In this document: one piece after another, positions 26,803 to 38,700 of the stretch
Numbering within the stretch: the stretch's first letter is position 1
How the letters are laid out: every line of letters begins with the position of its first letter
Source: CAYNUJ01 sp964573255
Lineage (GTDB): Bacteria; Bacteroidota; Ignavibacteria; Ignavibacteriales; Melioribacteraceae
Direction of reading: 5' to 3'
Length of the DNA: 64,000 bases
Assembly: GCA_964573255.1 (NCBI GenBank)
Contig: CAZNJB010000004.1
Location: forward strand, 1 to 64,000
Notes under the pieces: generated by a model
The model's database searches: none
The model's input: only the letters and a program-made list of their open reading frames with translations
Told to the model about the DNA's origin: nothing
Made by a program: the position numbers and the translations under genes

Positions 26803-27366
26803 ATGGATGTTATGAGAGATAGAGATTATTGCCTTGGTATATTGAAGGAATACACTAAAAGCGAAAGCTTATTGAAACATGCTTTTGCCGTGGAAATTTG
26901 CGTTAAAGAATATGCCAAAAAATATGGAGAAGATGAGGCTTATTGGGGAAACGTAGCCTTATTGCATGATTTTGATTACGAAAAATATCCCTCTGCAGAG
27001 GAGCATCCGTATAAGGGTTCTGAAATATTAAAAGAGAAAGGCTTTGACGAAGATTTCAGAAAAGCCATACTTTCTCATGCCGAATATACCGGAGAACCGA
27101 GAGATACATTATTGAAAAAAGTTCTGTTCGCCTGTGACGAATTGGCAGGATTTATTACAGCGGTAACTTTAGTAAGACCGAACAAGGATATAAATGAAGT
27201 AAAAGTGAAGTCCGTGAAAAAGAAATTGAAGGATAAGGCGTTTGCTCGTGCTGTTAGCAGGGAGGATATACTTAAAGGTGCAGAAGACCTTGGTGTTCCT
27301 TTGGAAGAGCATATTCAATTCTGCATTGATGCGATGAAAAAAGTTAAAGTTGAGTTAGGTTTATAA
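26803..27366 (+). CDS. HD-domain hydrolase family protein
   Basis: A 187-residue protein with the metal-binding HD layout: H in LLKHAFAVE, H-D in LLHDFDYEKYP, His in SHAEY, and Asp in ACDELAGF. This is the stand-alone HD phosphohydrolase type common in bacteria, probably acting on a nucleotide or other phosphate ester; the substrate is unknown. GGGAAAT lies just before ATG 26803. It is likely the last gene of the ferredoxin-nth-HD unit. Confidence 0.85.
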   Translation: MDVMRDRDYCLGILKEYTKSESLLKHAFAVEICVKEYAKKYGEDEAYWGNVALLHDFDYEKYPSAEEHPYKGSEILKEKGFDEDFRKAILSHAEYTGEPRDTLLKKVLFACDELAGFITAVTLVRPNKDINEVKVKSVKKKLKDKAFARAVSREDILKGAEDLGVPLEEHIQFCIDAMKKVKVELGL

Positions 27367-27482
27367 AAATGGCAAATAATATATTATTTGTAATATCGAA
27401 TTTTCTTTTTACAAATAAAAAATGGAAGATTTACTTTTAATTTTTATTCAATAATAAATATTTAATTGGTCAAATTTCTGAC

Positions 27483-27512
27483 TTGACATTTAATTGAACA
27501 ATTGACTATTTT
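27483..27512 (+). promoter_or_regulatory. Possible sigma-70-type promoter of the porU operon
   Basis: TTGACA at 27483-27488, an 18-base spacer and TATTTT at 27507-27512, upstream of porU in a 262-base gap that holds no gene. The -35 box is a full consensus match; the -10 box is weaker. Confidence 0.35.
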
Positions 27513-27634
27513 TTGGCAACAAAAATTTAAGGAAACTGAGTATAGGAAAATTTGCTACCATTTTTTGACTTGTTCTTGTGCGGAATACTTTTTAATTATT
27601 CTACTATTAAAGTTTTAATAATTTAGGGTTGGTT

Positions 27635-30600
27635 ATGAATAGCAAATTTTCAATTATCTGTTTCCTTTTTTTATTTTCTGCAGTACTATCTGCTGAGGGC
27701 TATAAAATATTATCCTCAAGTAAAAATTCAATAATAGTAGAAGTTAAACCTCATATTATTTCAACATCAAAAGTTGATATAAACGGGAAATCTTTTACTG
27801 AAATATTGATCGAAGATGGTCTATTCGATGAACTTCTACCCGGCGAACCTTCAATCCCGTACATAGCATTAAATTTTGGCGTTCCTTCGGAATTTGGAAA
27901 TACTATTCAAATTTTAAGATCGGATTATAAAATTATTAAAGGAGCGATTAAACCGTATCCCAAATTGGTTAAAGAAAATGGAATATTTACCGAACAGAAT
28001 GTTGATGAATATATTCAAAATTTTAATCGGCATCAGTTAGTGGAATTCGGGGAATTCGGTTTGGTTAGAGATTTACCGGTTCAAACAATTAAAGTATATC
28101 CGGTAATCTTTGAAAGGGATAGAAATGAAATAAAAATATATACTTCAATAATTTTTAAAATTAATTTTGCAACTACTGAAATCAGGGAATCTGAGAGCGC
28201 ATATGACAAAAAGGAATTAGTACATCTCCGCAATACGGTTTTGAATTTTGATGTTGCTAAAAAATGGATCCGGTCGAATGAAATAAAACTGAGTAAAGAG
28301 AACAATCACTCTCTGCTCTCTTCAGGTATTTGGTATAAATTCGATTTGAATGAAGAAGGAATTTATAAGATTACTTTTAGTGATTTAGCCAAGTTCGGTA
28401 TGGATAACTCGGTTGATCCGAGAACTATTAAAATTTATAATTATGGCGGTTATGAATTGCCACAAGGCATTGAAGATAGTCATTATGATGATTTACACGA
28501 AATACCTATTTATGTTGCTGGTGAGAATGACGGTAAATTCGATGAAAATGACTACGTCTTATTCTACGGCAGAGGAGTTGACTTCTGGGATTACGATTCA
28601 ATTTATCACGATATCAGAAGGAACAAACATCATTACTCACAGAAGAATACCTATTTCATTACTTCAGGCGGTGAATTAGGGAAAAGAATTCAATCAATTG
28701 CTTCAACCAATCAATCACCGGCTTACACTCAAGTAACAACAAAAGCTTACGATTTTATTGAAGAAGATAGGATTAATATCATAAAATCTGGACTTGATTA
28801 TTTAGGGGACGAGTTCAATGTTTCCAATAAATCCAATACGTATATTACTACGTTATCAAATAGAGTTCCGAATTCAGTTATTAATTATAGAGTAAGATTT
28901 GTTAATGAGTCGGATTATTCTCAACGGATAATCATTTACGAAAATAATAATCAGATTTATTCTGTTTATGTTTTAGGCGGTTCGGGTTATTCAATTGCAA
29001 CAGATAAAATCGCCAGTTTCAGTTATTCCGGTTCTCTTGAGAATGAAAGAAGTATGTTGAAAATTCTTTACAATGTAAGTGATGTAGCTTCTAAAGGATA
29101 TCTCGATTACATTGAATATGAATATACTAAATACTTGAAAGCCGTTGATGATGAATTGTTCTTTTATTCTAAAGATTCGACAACAGCAGTAAATTATACT
29201 TTATCAAATTTTAGCAACAGCTCAATTTGGTGTTTCAATGTTACACGTTTTGATGATGTCAAATTGATGCAGCCGTCAAACATTAGCGGCGGTCAATTCA
29301 GTTTCCAAGCTGTTGAGACTAAAAATAATGTGCAAAAATATTTGGCAGTTAACGCGAATAAATTTAAAACAATTGCTTCAGCAACGAAAGTAGAGAATTC
29401 CGATATTCACGGAATATCACCCGGTGCAGAATATTTAATTGTTACAGTAAAACAATTCAAAGATCAAGCTCAGAAATTAGCAGATTACAGGTCTTCCGGT
29501 TCTTGGGAAAATTTATCAACCCAAATTGTCTATATGGACCAAATTTACAATGAATTTTCCTCCGGGGTTCTAGATCCAACTGCTTTGAGGAATTTTCTCC
29601 AATATGCATATCGTAATTGGAATCCACGTCCCTTTTATGTGTTACTCTTCGGTGACGGCGATTACGATTCTTACAATGTAGAAGGATTGAATTTGAATTT
29701 CATTCCAACGTATCAAACAAAAAAATCTTTTGACGAAGTTTATTCATATCCAACAGATGATTATTATAGTAGGGTAAACGGTAACGACAAAAAATTGGAT
29801 TTTGCCTTAGGCAGAATAAATATTCAGAGTGTTGGTGATGCCGAAGTTATTGTCTCCAAAATCATAGAATATGAGATGAATTCGGAGAAAGGGCTTTGGC
29901 GAAACAGAATAACTTTAGTTGCTGATGATGGTTTAACTTCCAAGGGGAATGACGGTAATATTCATACAGCTCAATCCGAAATTTTAGCTAGTAATCATAT
30001 CCCAAAATATTTTGATTTAAATAAATTGTATCTTTCTGCTTTCCCAACGGTATCAACAGGATTTGGAAGAAGAAAACCACAAGTAAACGAAGAAATAATT
30101 AACGCTGTTAATAACGGGACATTAATTCTCAATTTTATCGGTCACGGTAATCCTGAAGTTTGGACTCACGAAGTTGTATTTGAAAAATCAGTTAGCATTC
30201 AACAGTTCAAAAATGACAATTATTTCTTCTTAACTGCTGCAACTTGCGATTTCGGTAAATACGATGATCCGACCGAACAAAGCGGAACGGAGGAAATGCT
30301 GCTTAAATATAAATCGGGTAGTATTGGTGGAATATCGGCTGTCCGTCCAGTTTATTCCCGTTCCAATGCCGCACTCGCTTATTTGTTTTATGATTATTTA
30401 CTCGGTTATAGAGATTCTTCATTTCTACCGAGACCAATCGGCGACGCATATTTCTTGCTTAAGCAAACCAGAACCACTACAAACGATGAAAAATATCACC
30501 TATTCGGCGATCCTGCTCTGCGCTTGGACGAACCGCATTATTCGGTTGCAGTTGATTCGATAAATGGAATACCCGGTGGGAATAATGTTCAATTGAAAGC

Positions 30601-31597
30601 GCTCAGCAATGTGAAATTAAACGGCTCAGTCGTAGATCAATCCGGCAACACTATTACATCTTTGAACGGTGAAGCAATAGTGTCCGTTTATGATTCAAAA
30701 CGGCAGGTTTATCTCGAGGATATAAATCTAGACGTGGATATGCAAGGCGGATTGATTTTTCGGGGAAGAACTTCAGTTGATAACGGAAAATTTTCTACTT
30801 CTTTTATTGTTCCTAAGGACATTTCTTACGAAAATAAAAATGGTAAAATTATTATTTATCTTTTGAATGATAATCAAGACGGAATAGGATTCAATAATTC
30901 CTTTACCGTTGGTGGGACGGATTCTTCTGTAACGAACGATAAAAAAGGTCCCGATATTGAAATTTTTTATGATAATATGAATTTTGAAAATTCATATTTG
31001 GTTAATCCTGATTTTACATTAATTGTTAAATTAGAAGATCAAACCGGGTTAAATACTACTGGTACCGGGGTAGGACATAAATTGGAAGGCATTTTGAATG
31101 ACGATGTGGAAAATCCGATTGATTTCACAGACTATTTTATCGGTGATCTGGATGCCGGAGGTAAATCGGGAATAATTAAATATAAATTCACCGATTTAAA
31201 AGAGGGAGATTATAAAATAAAAATTAAAGCTTGGGATGTATTTAATAATTTTTCTCAAACCGAAGATTATTTCTCTGTTGTAAATAGCACAGGTTTAGTC
31301 ATCAGAGATGTGTATAATTATCCCAATCCATTTAAAGATAATACAAGTTTTACGTTTCAGCATAATTTAACCGAAGTAGTAAACGTAAAGATTAAAATAT
31401 ATACCATTGCCGGAAGATTAATTCAAGAGATCGAGCAGAACAATATACTCGATAAATTTGTTAAAGTATTTTGGGATGGAAGAGATAGAGATGGTAATTC
31501 TCTAGCAAGTGGAACATATTTATACAAATTAATTGTTTCGAACGCCGATGGTTCAGTTAAGGAAAATTTCCTTGGAAAATTGGCTGTAATTAGATAA
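27635..31597 (+). CDS. porU: Type IX secretion system sortase PorU (C25 peptidase family)
   Basis: About 1320 residues. A signal peptide (...FLFLFSAVLSAEG) is followed by an N-terminal beta domain and a gingipain-like C25 domain with catalytic H837 in LNFIGHGNPEVW and C871 in FLTAATCDFGKYDDP. Ig-like domains follow, then its own sorting-type ending (VYNYPNPFKDNTSF...GTYLYKLIV). PorU sits on the cell surface, cuts sorting domains from type IX cargo and couples the cargo to an anchor. The frame also opens at TTG 27629; ATG 27635 is chosen for the better signal peptide and the AGGG before it. First gene of a six-gene run with short gaps that ends in der. Confidence 0.93.
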   Translation: MNSKFSIICFLFLFSAVLSAEGYKILSSSKNSIIVEVKPHIISTSKVDINGKSFTEILIEDGLFDELLPGEPSIPYIALNFGVPSEFGNTIQILRSDYKIIKGAIKPYPKLVKENGIFTEQNVDEYIQNFNRHQLVEFGEFGLVRDLPVQTIKVYPVIFERDRNEIKIYTSIIFKINFATTEIRESESAYDKKELVHLRNTVLNFDVAKKWIRSNEIKLSKENNHSLLSSGIWYKFDLNEEGIYKITFSDLAKFGMDNSVDPRTIKIYNYGGYELPQGIEDSHYDDLHEIPIYVAGENDGKFDENDYVLFYGRGVDFWDYDSIYHDIRRNKHHYSQKNTYFITSGGELGKRIQSIASTNQSPAYTQVTTKAYDFIEEDRINIIKSGLDYLGDEFNVSNKSNTYITTLSNRVPNSVINYRVRFVNESDYSQRIIIYENNNQIYSVYVLGGSGYSIATDKIASFSYSGSLENERSMLKILYNVSDVASKGYLDYIEYEYTKYLKAVDDELFFYSKDSTTAVNYTLSNFSNSSIWCFNVTRFDDVKLMQPSNISGGQFSFQAVETKNNVQKYLAVNANKFKTIASATKVENSDIHGISPGAEYLIVTVKQFKDQAQKLADYRSSGSWENLSTQIVYMDQIYNEFSSGVLDPTALRNFLQYAYRNWNPRPFYVLLFGDGDYDSYNVEGLNLNFIPTYQTKKSFDEVYSYPTDDYYSRVNGNDKKLDFALGRINIQSVGDAEVIVSKIIEYEMNSEKGLWRNRITLVADDGLTSKGNDGNIHTAQSEILASNHIPKYFDLNKLYLSAFPTVSTGFGRRKPQVNEEIINAVNNGTLILNFIGHGNPEVWTHEVVFEKSVSIQQFKNDNYFFLTAATCDFGKYDDPTEQSGTEEMLLKYKSGSIGGISAVRPVYSRSNAALAYLFYDYLLGYRDSSFLPRPIGDAYFLLKQTRTTTNDEKYHLFGDPALRLDEPHYSVAVDSINGIPGGNNVQLKALSNVKLNGSVVDQSGNTITSLNGEAIVSVYDSKRQVYLEDINLDVDMQGGLIFRGRTSVDNGKFSTSFIVPKDISYENKNGKIIIYLLNDNQDGIGFNNSFTVGGTDSSVTNDKKGPDIEIFYDNMNFENSYLVNPDFTLIVKLEDQTGLNTTGTGVGHKLEGILNDDVENPIDFTDYFIGDLDAGGKSGIIKYKFTDLKEGDYKIKIKAWDVFNNFSQTEDYFSVVNSTGLVIRDVYNYPNPFKDNTSFTFQHNLTEVVNVKIKIYTIAGRLIQEIEQNNILDKFVKVFWDGRDRDGNSLASGTYLYKLIVSNADGSVKENFLGKLAVIR

Positions 31598-31647
31598 TAT
31601 TTAGGTTTTCATTATTTGAAGTTTACAAATTCTTTGGAGGAAATAAA

Positions 31648-32826
31648 ATGATTAAACGGATGTTTGTTATTGCGGCAACTATGGTTATGCTAGGATACGG
31701 TACTTTGTTTGCGCAAGGTGAAGCCGCTGTTCCTTTCTTACTATTAGCTCCGGATTCTAGAGCTGGTGGTATTGGTGAATCGGGGGCGGGATTAGCAGAT
31801 AACTCTGCTGCTATTTTTTGGAACCCTGCAGGAATAGCGTTTTTAGATGGTTCTGAAGTAAGTATTACACATAGTAATTGGCTTCCTCAATTCGGTTTAG
31901 ACGATCTTTTCTATGAATATTTAACATACAGACAATATCTCGAAGATATTGACGGTTCAATTACTGCTAGTATTACTTATATGAACTTCGGTGAATTTGT
32001 CAGAACTCTTTCAAATTCTCCGGATCCAGTGGGTACTTTCAGATCTTTTGATGCGGCATTGACACTGGGGTATGCCACTAAAGTATCCCAAGACTGGGGC
32101 TTAGGTTTTAATTTCAGAATTATACATAGTAGATTATCCGATCAACCAACGGAAAACGAACAGGGAAGCGGTGTAGCTACTTCGGTTAGTTTCGATATTG
32201 CAGCTATGTGGAGACCTGCAGAACTCAATCTCCCATTAATTGGAGATTTCGGAGATAGATTAAGTATAGGTATGAACTTAAGTAACTTGGGTCCAAAAAT
32301 TTCTTATATAGATCAGGCTCAAGCCGATCCGATTCCAACCAATTTTAGATTAGGATTTGCAGTAAGATTATTCCAGGATGATTTCAACTCTCTTACCTAT
32401 ACTCTCGATTTTAGTAAATTACTAGTTGATAAAAGTGGTCAAGGGGATTCAACTTTCACATCTGCAGATAGAAAAGATTTTTATGAAGCAATCTTTACCG
32501 CTTGGGCGGATCAACCACTGAATGAAGAGTTGAGAGATATTGTTACTTCTATGGGACTCGAATACTGGTATGGCGATCCAAACGATTTTATGTTTGCTCT
32601 CCGCTCCGGTTATTTTTATGAAGATCCCAAATACGGAAATCGTAAATTTATTACACTCGGTGCCGGTATCCGTTACGATATTTACGGATTCGACTTCAGT
32701 TATATAACAACTTCAGTATTCCCTAACGGTGAAAATCATCCTCTATCCGATACTTTGAGATTTACTCTATTGATTGGATGGGGCGCTAAGCCTACTGTTA
32801 CTAAAGGATTTCCGAGAGGTATTTAA
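31648..32826 (+). CDS. porV: Type IX secretion system outer-membrane protein PorV
   Basis: A 392-residue FadL-like barrel. After the signal peptide (...TLFAQ) comes the PorV hallmark PFLLLAPDSRAGGIGESGAG, then DNSAAIFWNPAGIAF. The rest is barrel strands ending GWGAKPTVTKGF. PorV takes cargo from the translocon and carries it to PorU. GGAGG precedes ATG 31648. It is 50 bases after porU, the usual pairing of sortase and shuttle. Confidence 0.95.
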   Translation: MIKRMFVIAATMVMLGYGTLFAQGEAAVPFLLLAPDSRAGGIGESGAGLADNSAAIFWNPAGIAFLDGSEVSITHSNWLPQFGLDDLFYEYLTYRQYLEDIDGSITASITYMNFGEFVRTLSNSPDPVGTFRSFDAALTLGYATKVSQDWGLGFNFRIIHSRLSDQPTENEQGSGVATSVSFDIAAMWRPAELNLPLIGDFGDRLSIGMNLSNLGPKISYIDQAQADPIPTNFRLGFAVRLFQDDFNSLTYTLDFSKLLVDKSGQGDSTFTSADRKDFYEAIFTAWADQPLNEELRDIVTSMGLEYWYGDPNDFMFALRSGYFYEDPKYGNRKFITLGAGIRYDIYGFDFSYITTSVFPNGENHPLSDTLRFTLLIGWGAKPTVTKGFPRGI

Positions 32827-32829
32827 TTA

Positions 32830-35796
32830 ATGAAGAAAATATTTTTCCCCTTATTATTCAGTTTTATTCTTTTGGGCAGTATATCTGCCCAAAATTTTAT
32901 TCATTCTATTTCTCCGTTCACTTCAGAAGAACGCGTTACTCTCGGCAACAGTTTAAAGATATTAGCTGTGATGGTGGAATTTCAGAAAGACAATTCTTCC
33001 AATACTTTTGGTGATGGTTCTTTCGGATCAATTTATTCAAAGGATTATGGAGCGGAGATTATTGACCCGCTTCCCCATAATGCAGCATATTTTAATGCTC
33101 ACCTCGATTTTGCCGTCGACTATTTTAACAAAGCATCGGATGGGAAATTATTAGTTTCATATGACTTACTTCCAAATGTCATTACCGTCTCAAAGAATAT
33201 GCTTGAATATTCCACTCCGATAAATTCACAAGATTTATCGCCGCTTGGGAATTTTGCCCAGGAAGTTTGGCAGTTGGTTGACCAAAATTTTTCGGTTGAT
33301 TTTTCGCAGTATGATATGTTCTTAATTTTTCACGCCGGTGTTGGACGGGATGTCAATCTTCCGGGGAGTTTAGGACTCGAAAGAGATTTGCCCTCTGTTT
33401 ACTTAAGTAATAAAGCGTTAAAAAATATTTTCGGAGATTCGTTTTCAGGATTTCCGGTTAACGATGGTTCATTTAATATTACAAATACTGCCATCCTGCC
33501 GGAAACGGAATCGAGAGAATTGAGTGTAATCGGTGGAAAAACACTGCTTGAACTTTCAATAAATGGTTTACTGGTTGCTAATATTGCATCTCATTTGGGT
33601 TTACCTGATTTGTTCGATACCGGAACCGGTAAGAGTGCTATAGGAAGATTCGGTTTAATGGACGGACAGGCGATATTTGCATACGGTGGTTTATTCCCGC
33701 CTATGCCTTCCGCTTGGGAAAGAATTTATCTCGGCTGGGCTACTCCGAGTTTAATTCAAAACCCTGGTAATGTTCAATTGAGAGCCTCCAAAGCAATTGT
33801 GAAAATCCCGATAAACGACAATGAATATTTTTTATTGGAAAATAGAAATAGAGACGTCAACAATGACGGAGCTACTCTTACAATTTGGCAGAACGGCAAT
33901 ATCTCCCAAAAAACTTTTTTAAAAGACGAACAGGGATTTTACAGTTTTGATATTTCCGCACTGCAAGGCGTTGTCACTTCGGTTGACGAATATGATTGGG
34001 CTTTGCCCGGCAGCGGAATAGTTATTTGGCATATCGATGAAAAAGTAATTCGTGAAAACTTATCGACAAATTCTATAAACAACAATAAAAACAGAAGGGG
34101 AGTTGACGTAGAGGAAGCTGACGGTATTCAAGATATTGGTGAAGAATTTACTACAATTTTCGGTGATGTTGTAATCGGTGAAGGTGATTCTGTTGATCTT
34201 TGGTATTCTACTAATCCATCGGAGTTATATTCAAATACTTTCGATCAAAATTCAAAACCGAATACAAATTCCAACGATGGCGGAAGAAGTTTGGTGCGCA
34301 TTTTTGATTTTTCCGAAGCCGGTGAATTTATGACGTTCAGTGTAGATTTTGCATCAAATAACATCGAACAATATGCAACATTCCCTCTCAGTTCTTCCGA
34401 CATAGATAATTTTGTTGCATATAATTTTAATTCTTCAGCTTCATTATTTACGATTGATAAGAATAAATTATTCGAAAATTTAATTAGCACGGGTCAAATA
34501 TTTGATTTGGGTTTATCAGGGAACTCATCTCCCGCATTTTATGACGATGATGCAAATCTGTTTGTAGCGCTCCCTTCAGAAAATAAAATTCACGTTTTAT
34601 GGCGTACTGCTCAAAAGGACAGCATTTTAGAATTTAATGTTGGTAATGCAGTTTCAACAAATGCCGTGTGGAATTTTATTGACTTAGAATCTAAACTGCA
34701 ATTAATTGTGGGAACCGAAACAGGCGATGTTGAAATTTATAATTTCAGCTCTTCCGAGCCAATTTCTTTAATATTAGATAATAGCAATAAACTTTTTTCA
34801 TCTCCTGTTGAACAACTGGCAGTAACGGATGATTATTATTTAGCGGCATCAAATAATATTGTAAAAAATAATTTTGGAGATGAGAGTACTTTCACTTCTC
34901 CAATTAAACAAATTGCACTTACACAAAAAAGCAACGGTAAATATATTTCAATTATTTTAACGAAAGACGGTAAACTCTATTTAACCGATGAATTATTAAA
35001 TGCCGATTTAATAGCGGAAAATTGCAGCCGTTTCGCTCTTGGCAATATTAAAAACGATTCGGAAAATCATATAGTTTACTTAAGCGATAATAAACTCTTC
35101 TCTGTTTCTTTAACAGGAAGTGTTGATGATAATTTCCCTTATTTGAATCCGTTTGAAGCCCCGTTTACAGGAACTCCTCTAACCGCGGAATTAAACGATG
35201 ATGAATATGACGATATAATATTTTCAGATACTTTGGGAAACATTTTTGCAGTTGATGGCTTTACTGGTAAAGCTATTTCCCCGTTCCCAATTTCAATGGG
35301 TGTTAATCTAATAGCTGATATCTCACTATTTGTGAATGGAGACCAATCGAATGAAGTAAATGGAATAGCTTTTGCAACTGAAAACGGAACTGCTTGGGTG
35401 TGGAATATGAAAGGGACCACAGCAGGTAAATTTTCTTGGTATTCCACTAACGGTAATCCGCAAAACACAAATTATTCGAATCTTCCTTCAAGCGGCAGTA
35501 AAATCAATGAGTATTTCCCTAAGTCTAAAATTTATAACTGGCCTAATCCGGTTTATGGTGGAGATACCTTTATTCATTATTACGTCAGTGAAGATTCTGA
35601 TATTGAAATTAATATATTTGATTTAAGCGGAAATTTAGTCCAGAAATTGACTGCCTTTGCACCGGGAGGATTTGAAAGCGAAACTAAGTGGAATACCGAT
35701 GGAATTGAAAGTGGTGTTTATTTCGCTCACGTTAAGGCTGTATCCTCATCAGGCAAAACTGAAATGAAAATAGTTAAAATTGCTGTAATTCATTAA
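32830..35796 (+). CDS. M6-like secreted protein with degenerate zinc site and sorting domain
   Basis: A 988-residue secreted protein (signal MKKIFFPLLFSFILLGSISA). Residues ~35-330 follow the M6 (immune-inhibitor-A-like) peptidase pattern: LAVMVEFQ, AHLDFAVDYFNKASDGKL, LGLPDLFDT, GLMDG and PSAWERIYLGW. The HExxH that should precede LGLPD is absent; the sequence there is VANIASHLGLPD (residues 249-260), with only H255. A long beta-propeller-like region follows. The end, IYNWPNPVYGGDTFI...GVYFAHVKAV, is a sorting domain. It is therefore likely an inactive, binding-type relative. It lies 3 bases after porV and overlaps the next gene, so it may be a dedicated part of this secretion system. Confidence 0.82.
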   Translation: MKKIFFPLLFSFILLGSISAQNFIHSISPFTSEERVTLGNSLKILAVMVEFQKDNSSNTFGDGSFGSIYSKDYGAEIIDPLPHNAAYFNAHLDFAVDYFNKASDGKLLVSYDLLPNVITVSKNMLEYSTPINSQDLSPLGNFAQEVWQLVDQNFSVDFSQYDMFLIFHAGVGRDVNLPGSLGLERDLPSVYLSNKALKNIFGDSFSGFPVNDGSFNITNTAILPETESRELSVIGGKTLLELSINGLLVANIASHLGLPDLFDTGTGKSAIGRFGLMDGQAIFAYGGLFPPMPSAWERIYLGWATPSLIQNPGNVQLRASKAIVKIPINDNEYFLLENRNRDVNNDGATLTIWQNGNISQKTFLKDEQGFYSFDISALQGVVTSVDEYDWALPGSGIVIWHIDEKVIRENLSTNSINNNKNRRGVDVEEADGIQDIGEEFTTIFGDVVIGEGDSVDLWYSTNPSELYSNTFDQNSKPNTNSNDGGRSLVRIFDFSEAGEFMTFSVDFASNNIEQYATFPLSSSDIDNFVAYNFNSSASLFTIDKNKLFENLISTGQIFDLGLSGNSSPAFYDDDANLFVALPSENKIHVLWRTAQKDSILEFNVGNAVSTNAVWNFIDLESKLQLIVGTETGDVEIYNFSSSEPISLILDNSNKLFSSPVEQLAVTDDYYLAASNNIVKNNFGDESTFTSPIKQIALTQKSNGKYISIILTKDGKLYLTDELLNADLIAENCSRFALGNIKNDSENHIVYLSDNKLFSVSLTGSVDDNFPYLNPFEAPFTGTPLTAELNDDEYDDIIFSDTLGNIFAVDGFTGKAISPFPISMGVNLIADISLFVNGDQSNEVNGIAFATENGTAWVWNMKGTTAGKFSWYSTNGNPQNTNYSNLPSSGSKINEYFPKSKIYNWPNPVYGGDTFIHYYVSEDSDIEINIFDLSGNLVQKLTAFAPGGFESETKWNTDGIESGVYFAHVKAVSSSGKTEMKIVKIAVIH

Positions 35797-38700
35797 TGAA
35801 AATAAGTATGAAAAAAATTATCATCTCTTTATTATTAATTGCTTCGGTTACATCCGCCCAATGGGATAGATTTCACCCGGAGTATAAATGGTTTACTATT
35901 AAAGGCAAGCATGTTTATGTCCATTTTCATGAAGGCGCCGAAAGAACCGCTAAAACAGTTGCCAAAATTGCCGATGAAGTATGGGAACCGATCACAAATC
36001 TATATCAATATGAACCGGAGACCGTTCATTTTGTAATTAAGGATATTGACGATTACGCAAACGGAGCGACATATTTTTTCGATAACAAAATAGAAATTTG
36101 GGCTTCTTCATTAGATTTCGATTTGAGGGGAGCGCATAATTGGTTGAGAAATGTTATCTCGCACGAATTTACCCATATGGTTCAAATTCAATCGTCAATT
36201 AAAACTACTAGGAAGATTCCGGCAATTTATCTTCAATTCTTAAATTATGAAGACAAGCGAAGAGATGATATCCTTTACGGTTTTCCGAATTTTATTGCTT
36301 CCTATCCTGTTGCTATGATAAATGTTCCTGCTTGGTTTGCCGAAGGTACTGCTCAATATATGCGTAAAGAATTTGATTACGATAAGTGGGACACTCACCG
36401 GGATATGATTCTCCGTTCTTATGCTTTGGACGGAAATATGCTTTCTTGGAATGAGATGGGAGTATTTTCCAAAACAAGTTTGGGAAATGAATCGGTTTAT
36501 AATTCCGGATTTGCTCTTACCCGTTATATCGCTCAAAAGTACGGTGAGGACAAACTTAGAAAGATATCAAAGGCTTTAGGTAAACTCACCAATTTTACAA
36601 TTGATGCAGCATTCGAAGATGTACTGGGTAAATCTGGTAATGAAATTTATGATGAATGGAGTTCTCTTCTTAAAAAAGATTATTTTGAAAGAACCGCATT
36701 AGTACGCGAAAATCTTATTCAAGGTAAAATGATTGCTAAGGAAGGATTCGGGAATTTCTATCCTACTCTTTCACCTGATGGTTCCAAACTATATTATATC
36801 TCAAATAAAACCGCCGACTATTTCGGTCTATCTTCGTTGTACCAGTTGGATTTAGCTACCAAGAAAGAAAAATCAATTGTTGATAATGTTAGATCAACGG
36901 TTTCTTTAACCCCGGATGGCAAGAAAATCATTTATTCAAAATTGAGCGAAGAAAACGAAAATTGGATTAATATTCACGATATCTATATTTATGATTTAGA
37001 TAGCGAAGAGGAAACCCGGCTCACTTACGGATTAAGAGCAAATAATCCGTCGCTTTCACCTGATGGAAAAACAATTGTCTTCCTTTATCAAAAGGATGGA
37101 ACTACAAATGTTGGTACTGTGGATATTGAAGGGAAAAATTTCAAACGATTGACATTTTTTGAAAACGGAGAGCAAGTTTACAATCCGAAATTTTCGGAAA
37201 ACGGTAAATACATTATTTTTGATTATTCATATCATCACGGCAGAGATATTGCCAAGGTTGATGTTGACGGTTCAAATTTTGAATTTATTCTCAAGACCGA
37301 ACACGATGAAAGAAATTCTGTTGAACATAATGGTAAACTGTATTACGCTTGTGATGAAACGGGAATTTTTAATATTTACTCCAAGGATTTAAAATCGGGT
37401 TCTGTTAAAAGACTTACTAATGTTCTTGGCGGAGCGTTTATGCCGGCAGTAGATACTTCAGGAAATATATATTATGCCGGTTATACATCAAAGGGTTATA
37501 AAATATTTAAAATAGATGAGGAAGAGCAATTAAAAGTAAATCCCGACAAAAAATATATTGTTAAGGAAAATCCACCTTTAGCAGTTGATAAACCGAACGG
37601 GGATTTAACTAAAGAAACAATCGATAGGTTAAAAAACTTCGATGATTATAATATAGAGGATTATAAAGAAGAAAAATACAGGGGAATCTTTACCGGGATG
37701 AGTTTCTTCCCCTTTATTCGCTATGACAATTATATTACCGCCAATAAAGGATTGGATAAAATTAAACCCGGTGTTTATTTCACTTCCAGCGATATGTTGA
37801 ACAGATACACTCTCTTCGGTGGTGGTTCCATAAATAAAAAATTTGAAAGAGATCTTTTCTTGAATTTCGAATACAGGGAACGTGTTCCACTCCTTTATGC
37901 TTTTGGTTTGAAACCAAAATTATCATTGGAGTTATATTCAGTTAGCAGGAAAACAGACGTTGATATAGTGTTCGATTCCACTTTAGCGGGATACACTGTG
38001 CCGACAGATGTTACATATAATTTATTCGAAGTGGACCTTGCTGCAAAACATAAAATATTCAGCGAAGGTAACGAGCTTGAATTTCGATTCACCTGGAGCC
38101 GTTATTCTGCTACCATCGGTAGTTTTATTTTTCCGAATACAACACAACTGTATCCAAGCTCAAGCGATGCATATTTTATCGGAAGGAATTTACGGTTAAC
38201 TTATACTTATAATTCCTTAGCGCCTACGAAGGATATGGATATTAACCCGGTTGGTAGAAAAGTTGTAATTCGTTATGATTACGAGTTCAATAAATACAAT
38301 CCGAATAGCGAGTATGAAGTAAAGGATGGAATACTTGTTCCGGTTTATAATAATTTTAATTTCCATAGACTGGAATTTAATTGGAAAGAATATCTAGAAG
38401 TATTTAAAGATCATACATTAACTGCACAATTTCGTGCCGGAACCATTTTCGGTCCACCTGTACCTGATTTCTTCGACTTTTATTTGGGTGGATTAGTAGG
38501 AATGAAAAGTTATCCGTTCTATGCAATTAGTGGGAATGAAGTCGGCTGGGTAAATATTACTTACCGTATGCCGGTATTTAAACATATTGACAGCCGGCTG
38601 GGGCATTTGTATTTCGATAAATTATATTTTTCAGTTTACGGAGATTACGGAAATGCTTGGACCGGTGGAGAACCTAATTTTTCAGATTTTAAAAAAGGCG

